This document shows, one piece after another, positions 41,976 to 49,818 of a stretch of 64,000 nucleotides of DNA. The notes beneath the pieces were generated by a model. It made no database searches and had not been told where the DNA came from. It worked only from the letters and a program-made list of their open reading frames with translations. The stretch covers positions 1-64,000 of the forward strand of contig NZ_SCNN01000029.1 of the NCBI RefSeq assembly GCF_005503535.1, written 5' to 3'. Position 1 is the stretch's first letter. Each line of letters starts with the position of its first letter. This DNA is from Mesorhizobium comanense (GTDB lineage: Bacteria > Pseudomonadota > Alphaproteobacteria > Rhizobiales > Rhizobiaceae). The position numbers were made by a program, and so were the translations under genes.

Positions 41976-44383
41976 ACATCGTCAATCACGATCTGAAGTT
42001 CGGGCGGGAGCGTGCCCGCGATCTGGGGATCGGCACGCATGTTCCCTACCTTCGCCATGTCGACGAGGAGACGATCGTCACCAAGTCCGGGTTGCTGCTG
42101 CAGGTGATCCGGCTGTCAGGCCTGCCCTACCAGACCATGGACCAGGCGGAGATCAATGCGCGTCTTGCCAATCGCAACATGACGGTCCGTTCGCTCGGCT
42201 CGTCGCGTTTCGCGCTCTATGCCACCATTATCCGGCGCAAGATCGCACCTGCCATCGATGGCGATTTCGACAATCCCTTCGCGGACGAGCTGAACGCCCG
42301 CTACATGGACGGCCTCCAGCACCGGACGATGTTCGTCAACGAGCTTTATCTGACGGTGATCCGGCGCCCCATGACCGGGCGCGCCGGCAAGGTCGATCGC
42401 ATGTTCGACATCTTCCGCATGGCCGACAACGAGGTCGAAGCCAGGGGCGAGGCGCTGCGCGACCTCAAGGACATGGTCTCTGGCATCGTCGGCGATTTCC
42501 GCACCTACCGCCCGGAGATCCTCTCCTGCGTGACGCGCGATGGCGGCCTCTTTTCCGAACCGGCCGAATTCTTCGCGAAGATCCTCGCCGCCGGCGATGA
42601 GCGCAGCATGCCCCTGCCCCGCATGTCGCTTGCCGACTATATCGGAACTGGGCGGATCATGTTCGGCCGCAAGGCGACGGAGATTTGGTCGGCCGATGGC
42701 GCGACGTCGAAGGTCGCCGCCATGGTGTCGATCAAGGAATATCCGCCGATGACGACACCCGGCCAGCTCGACGGCCTGCTGCGTCTTCCCTACGAGTTCA
42801 TTCTCACCCATTCCTTCGCGCCGGAAGACCGCACCACGGTCACGGAGGCGATCGCCACGATCAGCCGGCAGATTTCCAACTCCGACGACGGCGGCACGGC
42901 CGTCGAAGACGATATCGAGACGGCCCGCGACCGACTGGCGTCAGGCGAAGTCGTGTTCGGCAAGCACCATATGACCGTCGCGGTGCTCGAGCGCGACCTG
43001 CCGCGGCTGAACCGGGCGGTGGCCGACGTCACCGCCGAATTGGCGCGCATGGGCGTCGTCGCCGTACGCGAAGACCTCAATCAGGAAGCGGCCTGGTGGG
43101 CGCAACTGCCGACGAATTTCGCCTATATCGCCCGGCAGGGCCTGATCTCGTCGGTGAATTTCGCCGGCCTGTTCTCGGCGCACAATTTCCCGTCCGGGCA
43201 GACGCATAAGGTCCATTGGGGAATGCCCGTCTCGCTGCTGGAGACCACCAGCCAGACGGCCTATTTCTTCAATTTCCATGAGGCGGATGTCGGCAACTTC
43301 ACCGTCATCGGTCCGACCGGCTCGGGCAAGACCGTCGCCCTCTCCTTCCTGCTTGCCCAAGGCATGCGCATCCAGCCGCGCCCGCGCTGCGTCTTCATCG
43401 ACAAGGACAGGGGTGGCGAGATTTTCGTGCGCGCGATGGGCGGACGCTACGAGCGGCTGTCGCCCGGTGAACCGACCGGCTTCGCACCGCTGCAGCTTGA
43501 GGACACGCCGGCCAACCGGAGCTTCGGCAAGACGCTGGTCTCGTACCTCGTCACGCCCTCGGACCGGGTTCTGAATGCCGAGGAAATGGCTGTGATCTCC
43601 GATGCGGTCGACAGCATCTATACCGATTTCGAGCGGCCACAGCGCCGGCTCGACATGCTTGCCGAGGCGATGCGCGGGCGGATGCGGTCGGGGATCGGCG
43701 ACCTGGCCGACCGGCTGAAGGAATGGACCACGGGCGACAAGGGCTGGCTGTTCAATAACCCCACGGACAAGCTCGACTTCGACGGCTCGGTTATCGGCTT
43801 CGACATGACGGAGATCCTCTCCGACAAGCGAACGCGCTCGGCCGCCCTCCTTTATATGTTTCATCGCATTGGCGAAATCCTAGACGGCCGTCCTTCGATG
43901 ATCTTTCTCGATGAGGGTTGGCGGCTGCTCGATGACGAGGTTTTTTCCGGTTTCATCAAGGACTGGCTCAAAACTATCCGCAAAATGAACGGCATCGTCG
44001 GCTTCGGCACGCAATCGGCGGCCGACGTCGTGCGCTCCGATCTGCGCAACACGATCATCGAGCAGACGATGACCAACATCTTCTTCCCGAACGCGTCCGC
44101 CGACGAGGAAAGCTACCGCAAGGCGTTCGGCCTCTCGGAAAAGGAATTCCGCTTCGTGAAGCAAGCGGACAAGGCCAGCCGCACCTTTCTCATCAAACAC
44201 GCGCAGGATTCGATCATCGCCCGGCTCGACCTCTCGGCGATGCCCGATCTGGTCAAGGTGCTTTCCGGACGGCCGGAGACCGTGCGCGAATGCCAGGCGT
44301 TGCGCGAGACGTATGGCGAGGCGCCGGCGGCGTGGCTTCCCCATTTCTGCGGCTGGACCATTCCGGAGGCGACCGATGCGTAG
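41972..44383 (+). CDS. virB4: VirB4 secretion ATPase
   Basis: An 803-residue AAA+ ATPase. The N-terminal CagE/VirB4 domain opens MNIVNHDLKFGRERARDLGI. Walker A GPTGSGKTV is at about 447-455, and Walker B MIFLDEGWRLL is near residue 645, followed by FGTQSAADV. It energises pilus biogenesis and substrate transfer at the inner membrane. It overlaps virB3 and the following transglycosylase gene by a few bases, which indicates one operon. Confidence 0.95.
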   Translation: MNIVNHDLKFGRERARDLGIGTHVPYLRHVDEETIVTKSGLLLQVIRLSGLPYQTMDQAEINARLANRNMTVRSLGSSRFALYATIIRRKIAPAIDGDFDNPFADELNARYMDGLQHRTMFVNELYLTVIRRPMTGRAGKVDRMFDIFRMADNEVEARGEALRDLKDMVSGIVGDFRTYRPEILSCVTRDGGLFSEPAEFFAKILAAGDERSMPLPRMSLADYIGTGRIMFGRKATEIWSADGATSKVAAMVSIKEYPPMTTPGQLDGLLRLPYEFILTHSFAPEDRTTVTEAIATISRQISNSDDGGTAVEDDIETARDRLASGEVVFGKHHMTVAVLERDLPRLNRAVADVTAELARMGVVAVREDLNQEAAWWAQLPTNFAYIARQGLISSVNFAGLFSAHNFPSGQTHKVHWGMPVSLLETTSQTAYFFNFHEADVGNFTVIGPTGSGKTVALSFLLAQGMRIQPRPRCVFIDKDRGGEIFVRAMGGRYERLSPGEPTGFAPLQLEDTPANRSFGKTLVSYLVTPSDRVLNAEEMAVISDAVDSIYTDFERPQRRLDMLAEAMRGRMRSGIGDLADRLKEWTTGDKGWLFNNPTDKLDFDGSVIGFDMTEILSDKRTRSAALLYMFHRIGEILDGRPSMIFLDEGWRLLDDEVFSGFIKDWLKTIRKMNGIVGFGTQSAADVVRSDLRNTIIEQTMTNIFFPNASADEESYRKAFGLSEKEFRFVKQADKASRTFLIKHAQDSIIARLDLSAMPDLVKVLSGRPETVRECQALRETYGEAPAAWLPHFCGWTIPEATDA

Positions 44384-45539
44384 AGCGATCATTCTTTTGC
44401 TGTCCGCCACAATCGCCGGAGCCCTGGCGCCCTCGGTCCGGGCTGATATTCCGGTCTACGACGACGATGTGGAGGACAAGCGTGCCGAGGACGAGGAGCA
44501 CTCGAAGAAGGACACGGAAACGCAAGCCGAGCAGCTCGAGGGGCAGGAGATCACCAACTGCAACATCTCCCAGAAGGAGAAGAAACGGCGGCTTTACCGC
44601 TCGCCGGCGCAAGCCGTGAAAGAGGACGCAAAGAACGTCGAACTGATCAAGCACTATGCGGAAAAGCACAATGTCCCCGTCGGCCTCGCATTGTCGGTCG
44701 CCCATGCCGAGTCCGGGATTTCGACGTGCTCTGGCTCGCCCACCGGCGTCAAGGGCGTCATGCAGCTGACGAAGCGGACCGGCAAGGGCATGGGCTTCGA
44801 CCGCGACATCAACGAGGAGAATATCGAGGGCGGCGTCAAATACCTCGGCATGGGCGTCAACAAATGCGGCAGCACCAACTATGCCTGCCTCGCCTCCTGG
44901 TACAACGGATCGACCGCGGCCGAGCAGAAGAACTGGGCCGGCAAAGTTGGCCGGAACCATACCTGGTTCAACGCCTATGCCGGCGGCTCGAACATCGAGG
45001 ACATCGCCTCGCCTTCATATAAATCCTATGTCGACTATGGCTCGGGCGCGACGCGCAGCTCGAGCAGCGCTGCGGCCGACGCGATCGACCGGGCCGTTTC
45101 CGGCATCGACGCAAGTTCCGCGCGCGTCCAGGAGGCGGGCCGGCGCATCGATGCGCTGTCGGCGTCGGTCGGCGCCTCCGAGATCTATCAGGATGCCTGG
45201 GACGACAACACGCAGGCTCGTGCCGTCAATGCCGAGCTTCTGAACAACCTCATCACCGCGCGCAACCTCTTCAACGAGCTCCTGCAGGCGCGCATGCAGA
45301 TGCGGCTTTCGAAAACATCCGAGACCGCCAAGACGCTGAAGTCCGACAGCAAGGTCAATCCCTATAGCTGCGATCCGGTCATCCTTGAGGCGATGAAGGT
45401 GCCGCGCGAGGATTGGCCGCGCTGCGCGGTGGTCGCGGCCGCCGACGCCGACAGCGAAATCCTCTCGTCGGGAGGCTCGGATCGCTCGGTCAGTGACAAT
45501 CTCTCATCCATCCAGAACGCCGCCAACGCGGCCGATTAA
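44376..45539 (+). CDS. Second lytic transglycosylase with a VirB5-like tail
   Basis: A 387-residue protein starting MRRAIILLLSATIAGALAPS (signal peptide, cleavage after VRA). An SLT domain spans about 90-215: catalytic Glu in ALSVAHAESGIST, then KGVMQLTKRTGKGMGF and LASWYNGS. The C-terminal 100 residues are helical and end QMRLSKTSETAKTLKSDSKV-NPYS. The VirB5 homologue encoded next ends QMRLTQQSETAKMLQYKDI-NPF, a striking match. I infer a fusion of a muramidase-type enzyme with a VirB5-like pilus-tip module. It lies between virB4 and virB5, overlapping virB4 by eight bases. Confidence 0.8.
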   Translation: MRRAIILLLSATIAGALAPSVRADIPVYDDDVEDKRAEDEEHSKKDTETQAEQLEGQEITNCNISQKEKKRRLYRSPAQAVKEDAKNVELIKHYAEKHNVPVGLALSVAHAESGISTCSGSPTGVKGVMQLTKRTGKGMGFDRDINEENIEGGVKYLGMGVNKCGSTNYACLASWYNGSTAAEQKNWAGKVGRNHTWFNAYAGGSNIEDIASPSYKSYVDYGSGATRSSSSAAADAIDRAVSGIDASSARVQEAGRRIDALSASVGASEIYQDAWDDNTQARAVNAELLNNLITARNLFNELLQARMQMRLSKTSETAKTLKSDSKVNPYSCDPVILEAMKVPREDWPRCAVVAAADADSEILSSGGSDRSVSDNLSSIQNAANAAD

Positions 45540-45550
45540 GGGGGTTCTCC

Positions 45551-46267
45551 ATGAACAAGCTTCTCGTCGTCACCGCCGCCCTCACCTTCGCGACGCCGGC
45601 GCTCGCGGACATTCCGGTGATCGACAACACCAATCTCGCCATCGCCAAGAAGAACGCCGAAAACACCGGTGAGATCATGAAGACCAACACCAACATCCTG
45701 GAAAAGACCAAGGAAATCCTCGGCGCGCTCTCCGGCAGCCGCGACGGATCGATGGGCATTTCCTCGACCGGTCTCGGCGGCAACATGTCGGTCTCGGCCG
45801 CGCCGTCCTTCTCGTCAATCATGAACGGCGGCACACTGTCCTTCGGCGGTCTTGGCTCCGACGCCCAGAATATCGCCGCCACGCTGATCAACGGCCTACA
45901 GCTGGTGAAACAGGTCAAGGCCATCGTCGAAGGCGAGGATGCCGGCGCGATGAACAATGCTTTCTCGGGCGCGGTCAACACGGTGGCGCTGCTCTCGGCG
46001 TTGACCCAGCAGGCGACGAAAGGCGTGACGCAGCGCGAGCAATCGCTGCAGTCGGCCACCGGTCAGATCGGCTCGGCCGAAGACGTCAAGGGCTCGGTCG
46101 ACGCCAACACCCGCATGCAGCTGGAGACGGCGCGCACGATCAACGAGCTGATCGGCGTCTCGAATGGAGCGGTCTCGGCGCTCAACACCGAGATGCAGAT
46201 GCGGCTGACCCAGCAATCGGAGACCGCCAAGATGCTGCAATACAAAGACATCAACCCCTTCAAGTGA
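45551..46267 (+). CDS. virB5: VirB5-like pilus component
   Basis: A 238-residue protein with signal peptide MNKLLVVTAALTFATPALAD, then IPVIDNTNLAIAKKNAENTG and long helices, the VirB5 pattern. The C-terminus MQMRLTQQSETAK...NPF matches the tail of the preceding transglycosylase. A Gly/Ser-rich middle (about 60-105) may be a loop. VirB5 caps the pilus and helps contact recipient cells. Confidence 0.85.
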   Translation: MNKLLVVTAALTFATPALADIPVIDNTNLAIAKKNAENTGEIMKTNTNILEKTKEILGALSGSRDGSMGISSTGLGGNMSVSAAPSFSSIMNGGTLSFGGLGSDAQNIAATLINGLQLVKQVKAIVEGEDAGAMNNAFSGAVNTVALLSALTQQATKGVTQREQSLQSATGQIGSAEDVKGSVDANTRMQLETARTINELIGVSNGAVSALNTEMQMRLTQQSETAKMLQYKDINPFK

Positions 46268-46273
46268 GGCCGC

Positions 46274-46447
46274 ATGCGTTTCCTCGTTGTCACGATGCTG
46301 GCAGGTCTCGTCCTGCTCGCCGGTTGTCAGACGAAGGGGGAGAAGAAGGCCCCCTGCCCGCCGATCTCCGGATATGCGGAAGCCGATGACCTGTGCGGCC
46401 GGGCAATGCCGGTCAATGACGTGTTCGCGCCCGTGCTGAAGGAATAG
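46274..46447 (+). CDS. virB7: VirB7-like small lipoprotein, 57 aa
   Basis: A short gene between virB5 and virB6. MRFLVVTMLAGLVLLAGCQT gives a signal peptide with lipobox LLAGC, so the mature protein is a lipoprotein anchored by its N-terminal Cys. The remaining 40 residues include three more cysteines (APCPPI, DLCGRA) that could bond with VirB9, as known for VirB7 in Agrobacterium. The position just before virB6 is unusual but seen in some systems; an entry-exclusion lipoprotein is an alternative. Confidence 0.7.
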   Translation: MRFLVVTMLAGLVLLAGCQTKGEKKAPCPPISGYAEADDLCGRAMPVNDVFAPVLKE

Positions 46448-46451
46448 GCCG

Positions 46452-47471
46452 ATGGCAGCGACCACGATCATCTCGGACATTTTTGCCAAGCTCGACGGCA
46501 TCGGCGAGACGTTCATCAAGAACGCCTATGACGGCCTCGCGCTCCAGGTGAATGTCCTGTTCGGGTCGATGCTCACCCTCTATGTCATCTGGTGGGGATA
46601 CATGATCCTTGCCGGCCGCGATGGCTTCTCCGTACCCGAGGCGGCCTGGCGGCTCGGGCGCGCCTTCGCCATCTATTATATGGCGACCAACTGGGGGGCG
46701 TTCTCCGCCACGCTCTACCAGCTGGTCCAGTCCGTGCCCAACCTGATTTCCGATACCATCATCGAGTCGATCGCGGGTTCCGGTGGTACACTCGATGGCG
46801 GCACAGGCGACACGACCGGCGTCGTCAGAATCCTCGACGCCGTGTTCGAGACCGCAGGCAAGATCTATGAGCAGGTGGCGACCGGCACCTTCGAATATGT
46901 CGGCGCGCTGATCGGTGCGATCGTCTTTGTCGTCGCCATGATCTTCATCGCCGTCGCAGCGGCCGCGATCCTCGCCGCCAAGCTGATGCTGTTCATCACT
47001 CTTGCACTGGCGCCGGTGTTCATCATCCTGGCGCTCTATCGCTGGACCTTCCGCTTCACCGACGGCTGGCTGCTGCTGATGGTCAACCTGATGGTGACGC
47101 AGACCCTGATGATGGCGTTCCTCGCCTTCCTCTACCAGCTGATTGAGCTCGCCATCAACACGGCCAACAACACGGCGACGGAAAGCAAGCTCTCCTATGT
47201 CGCGCCCTTCGTAATCGTCTGCCTGCTCGGGATTGTGGTGTTCCGGTTTATTCCGGCCTTTGCTGCCGCGATTACCGGGGGCACAGCGCCAGGCCAAGGC
47301 GATGTCCCCTTCCAGGGGGGAAGGGAATCGTTGCGGCGCACCGGATACCAATTCACCAACCGAGCGCAGATTCTCCGAACTGGCCTCGGGCGTCGCCGAA
47401 CATCCGCCGACGTTCAGGCAGCACGGGCGCGTGCGATACAGCGGGAAACCGAAAGGAACGGGCAATTTTAG
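46452..47471 (+). CDS. virB6: VirB6-like polytopic channel protein
   Basis: A 339-residue protein with at least five membrane segments, including VNVLFGSMLTLYVIWWGYMI, GALIGAIVFVVAMIFIAVAA and the TrbL/VirB6 core LFITLALAPVFIILALYRWT-F. The last 70 residues are hydrophilic, Arg-rich and lie in the cytoplasm. It forms the inner-membrane channel. It begins four bases after the lipoprotein stop. Confidence 0.9.
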   Translation: MAATTIISDIFAKLDGIGETFIKNAYDGLALQVNVLFGSMLTLYVIWWGYMILAGRDGFSVPEAAWRLGRAFAIYYMATNWGAFSATLYQLVQSVPNLISDTIIESIAGSGGTLDGGTGDTTGVVRILDAVFETAGKIYEQVATGTFEYVGALIGAIVFVVAMIFIAVAAAAILAAKLMLFITLALAPVFIILALYRWTFRFTDGWLLLMVNLMVTQTLMMAFLAFLYQLIELAINTANNTATESKLSYVAPFVIVCLLGIVVFRFIPAFAAAITGGTAPGQGDVPFQGGRESLRRTGYQFTNRAQILRTGLGRRRTSADVQAARARAIQRETERNGQF

Positions 47472-47495
47472 GCTAGCCAGACAGGTCGCTGCTCG

Positions 47496-47511
47496 TTAAA
47501 TATAGTTTATA
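47496..47511. promoter_or_regulatory. TAAACTATAGTTTA-type palindrome, site 4
   Basis: TTAAATATAGTTTATA carries the same inverted core with one change in the left half. It lies 15 bases upstream of the small membrane-protein gene at 47526, and the AAGGAGG ribosome-binding site follows at once. It marks an internal promoter between virB6 and the downstream genes. Confidence 0.6.
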
Positions 47512-47525
47512 TGAAGGAGGCTTGA

Positions 47526-47759
47526 ATGCACCCTTGGAATGATCCCCGTCGCTACCAGGCGGCCTTACATCAGCAGGCTCAGATCAACGAAGAAGCTGCG
47601 GAACACGCTCGCGCTGAATCCAAAAAGGGCGGCGGCTTCGGCTATCTGCTGTTCATCCTTGCGGTTATCTTCTTCAAGCCGTTCGCGGAATATTGCATCG
47701 ATCTCTACAACACGCTCGCCGGCTATGCTCAAAGCCTCGGCGCATTGTTCGGTTTCTGA
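47526..47759 (+). CDS. Small membrane protein, 77 aa
   Basis: A charged N-terminal half (MHPWNDPRRYQAALHQQAQI, then AEHARAESKK) is followed by one hydrophobic segment (FGYLLFILAVIFFKPFAEYC) and a short amphipathic tail. AAGGAGG lies six bases before the ATG. No family recognised. It is placed inside the T4SS cluster behind its own palindrome, so it may regulate or protect the channel, for example in entry exclusion. Confidence 0.65.
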   Translation: MHPWNDPRRYQAALHQQAQINEEAAEHARAESKKGGGFGYLLFILAVIFFKPFAEYCIDLYNTLAGYAQSLGALFGF

Positions 47760-47775
47760 ACAAGGAGGCTTGAGA

Positions 47776-48147
47776 ATGAAGAAAATCGTATCGACGATGC
47801 TCGCGCTCGGCCTGCTGCTCCCCGGCGCGGCGCAGGCACAATCGCCAAGCTCGATCCTGCCAGTGCTGACCGGGGCCTATGCACCCGCTGAAGGCGGCTG
47901 CGAAGCCGCGGCCGCCGCGTTTATCTATGTCGAGGACAAGGCGATCGGCGCCAACAAGACCGCCGGCAAGGTGCTGTCCGTCAAACAGGACGGCAGCACC
48001 TATACGCTCGATGTCTTGTGGATCGAGGCCGGCGCCGACGAAGCGGATGGCGACCGCGATACCGTCACGATCGAGGTGAAGGACGATCGCTCCTTCTTCT
48101 TCTCCAATACGGCGTCCAAGAAAACGCTGATGCGCTTGTGCAGCTAG
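47776..48147 (+). CDS. Secreted hypothetical protein, 123 aa
   Basis: Signal peptide MKKIVSTMLALGLLLPGAAQ, cleaved after AQAQ; AAGGAGG lies about eight bases before the ATG. The mature domain is beta-rich (GKVLSVKQDGSTYTLDVLWI, DTVTIEVKDDRSFFFSN) with single cysteines near each end (GGCEAA, MRLCS) that could bond. The function is unknown. It follows the small membrane protein by 16 bp, forming a two-gene unit behind palindrome site 4. Confidence 0.65.
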   Translation: MKKIVSTMLALGLLLPGAAQAQSPSSILPVLTGAYAPAEGGCEAAAAAFIYVEDKAIGANKTAGKVLSVKQDGSTYTLDVLWIEAGADEADGDRDTVTIEVKDDRSFFFSNTASKKTLMRLCS

Positions 48148-48252
48148 GACCTAGAGCCGCTGCACCGAGGAGCTGAGCGCTCCCTAATCCCAGGCTTTGC
48201 GGATTGATCCTGACGCTGGTCCACCCGGCAGAGGAGATCGCTCGGCTAAGTG

Positions 48253-48268
48253 AATAAACTATAGTTTC
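48253..48268. promoter_or_regulatory. TAAACTATAGTTTA-type palindrome, site 5 (virB8 operator)
   Basis: AATAAACTATAGTTTC contains the perfect 12-bp core AAACTATAGTTT. It lies 33 bases upstream of virB8 in a 154-bp gap with no gene, so virB8-virB11-virD4 should form a separate operon under the same control as virB1. Confidence 0.65.
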
Positions 48269-48301
48269 TTTTTTCGCCGTCGGCGATCACCGGATACCTA
48301 A

Positions 48302-49036
48302 ATGACCAACGAAGATGCCGCCGCAAAAACGCCAGAAACCCCGCCGATCGATCTCACCGCCTATTGGAAAGCCGGCGCATCCTGGGAGGCCGAGCTTTAT
48401 CGCAAGGAACGCCGCTCCCGGAAAATCGCCTGGACCGTGGCGACCGTCGCCGGCATTTCCACGCTGCTCAGCCTGTCGGCCCTCAATCTCCTTGTTCCCC
48501 TGAAGCAGTTCGAGGCCGTGGTGGTGATCGCCGACAAGACCACCGGCTTCGTCGAGGTCGCCCGTTCCCTGAACGAGAGCAAGCTTTCCGAGAACGACGC
48601 CATCAAGACCGCCAACATCGTCCGCTATATCCGGGCGCGCGAGACCTATGATCCGCGGGCGCTGAAGGATAATTTCGATCTCGCCCAGCTCTATTCGACG
48701 GGACAGGCCGCGACCGACCTTCGCCACGAATTCGAGCCGTCGAACCCGCAATCGAAGGACAAGCTGCTCGGCCGCGACACGCGTATTGCCGTCACCATCA
48801 AGTCGGTCTCGTTCCTCAATGCCTCCACGGCAACCGTGCGCTTTTCGACGGAAACGCGACGCGACAACACCCTGCGCCGTGAGCATTGGGTCTCGGTGGT
48901 TCGCTTCCGCTACACGACCGCGCCGCTGAAGAACGAATATCGTTTTGACAATCCACTCGGCTTCCAAGCAACTGAATATAGGCGCGACCAGGAATCCTTG
49001 CCGGAAGTTCTGCCGGCGGACAAGGCGGTGCGATGA
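48302..49036 (+). CDS. virB8: VirB8-like inner-membrane scaffold protein
   Basis: A 244-residue protein: a short cytoplasmic part with WEAELYRKERRSRKIAWTVA, one membrane segment (about 43-65), then an NTF2-like periplasmic domain with VPLKQFEAVVVIADKTTGFV, RHEFEPSNPQSKDKLLG and YRFDNPLGFQATEYRRD. It nucleates channel assembly. The ribosome-binding site is weak (CGGATACCTAA). The stop overlaps virB9. Confidence 0.92.
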   Translation: MTNEDAAAKTPETPPIDLTAYWKAGASWEAELYRKERRSRKIAWTVATVAGISTLLSLSALNLLVPLKQFEAVVVIADKTTGFVEVARSLNESKLSENDAIKTANIVRYIRARETYDPRALKDNFDLAQLYSTGQAATDLRHEFEPSNPQSKDKLLGRDTRIAVTIKSVSFLNASTATVRFSTETRRDNTLRREHWVSVVRFRYTTAPLKNEYRFDNPLGFQATEYRRDQESLPEVLPADKAVR

Positions 49037-49818
49037 TGCGGAAACCTGTCCTCGCCCTCGCGACGCTCACGCTGCTCGCCACTGCGACCACCTCGCCGGC
49101 GGCCGATCCCCGCATCCGCTACATCACCTTCAACAACAATGCCGTCGTCACCGTCCCGGCCGGCCTCGGTGTCTCCACCATGATCCAGCTTGGCAGCTCA
49201 GAAGTGATCGAAACGATTTCGGCCGGCGATACCGCCAGCTGGTCGATCGTGCCGAAAAAGGGCTCCGGCATCCTGTTCGTGAAGCCTCTGCGCGAAAACG
49301 CCGAAACGAACGTCAACATCGTCACGAACCAGCGCGTCTATGCCCTGCTCCTCAAAGGTTCCGCCGCGGCCGACCTGCGCGCCGCGTTTCAGGTGCGGTT
49401 CAAATATCCTGATGAGGACGTCAATGCCCGGCTGTTGGCCGCCGCGCAGGAGAGCGCCAAGGATCCATTGCTGAAGGATCTCGATCCGAACCGCCTGAAC
49501 TACGATTATGTCTTCAAGGGCGACACCAGCCTGAAGCCGCGCGTCGCCTTCGATGACGGCACGCATATGTATCTGGAATTTCCCGGCGATATTCCCGCGA
49601 TCTTCGTGGTCGAGGGCAAGCGCCAGGAGTCGCTCGTCAACCTGCGCACGCAAGGCAAATATGTCGTCGTCGACAAGATCGCGGCTCAGTTCACCCTGCG
49701 CGCCGGCGACAAGTGGCTGTGCCTCTATAATCGGCAGGCCAATCGCCAATCCTTCGATCTCATCGAGGACGCCTACGGGCCGAAGCGCCTCGGCCACAAA
49801 GAGGAGCGCCAGCGGTGA
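49033..49818 (+). CDS. virB9: VirB9-like core channel protein
   Basis: A 261-residue protein with signal peptide (MMRKPVLALATLTLLATATT) and the VirB9 pattern DPRIRYITFNNNAVVTVPAG, TNVNIVTNQRVYALLL and the C-terminal MYLEFPGDIPAIFVVEGKRQ. It forms the outer-membrane core complex with VirB7 and VirB10. Two adjacent ATGs can serve as the start. It overlaps virB8 and virB10 by four bases each. Confidence 0.92.
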   Translation: MMRKPVLALATLTLLATATTSPAADPRIRYITFNNNAVVTVPAGLGVSTMIQLGSSEVIETISAGDTASWSIVPKKGSGILFVKPLRENAETNVNIVTNQRVYALLLKGSAAADLRAAFQVRFKYPDEDVNARLLAAAQESAKDPLLKDLDPNRLNYDYVFKGDTSLKPRVAFDDGTHMYLEFPGDIPAIFVVEGKRQESLVNLRTQGKYVVVDKIAAQFTLRAGDKWLCLYNRQANRQSFDLIEDAYGPKRLGHKEERQR

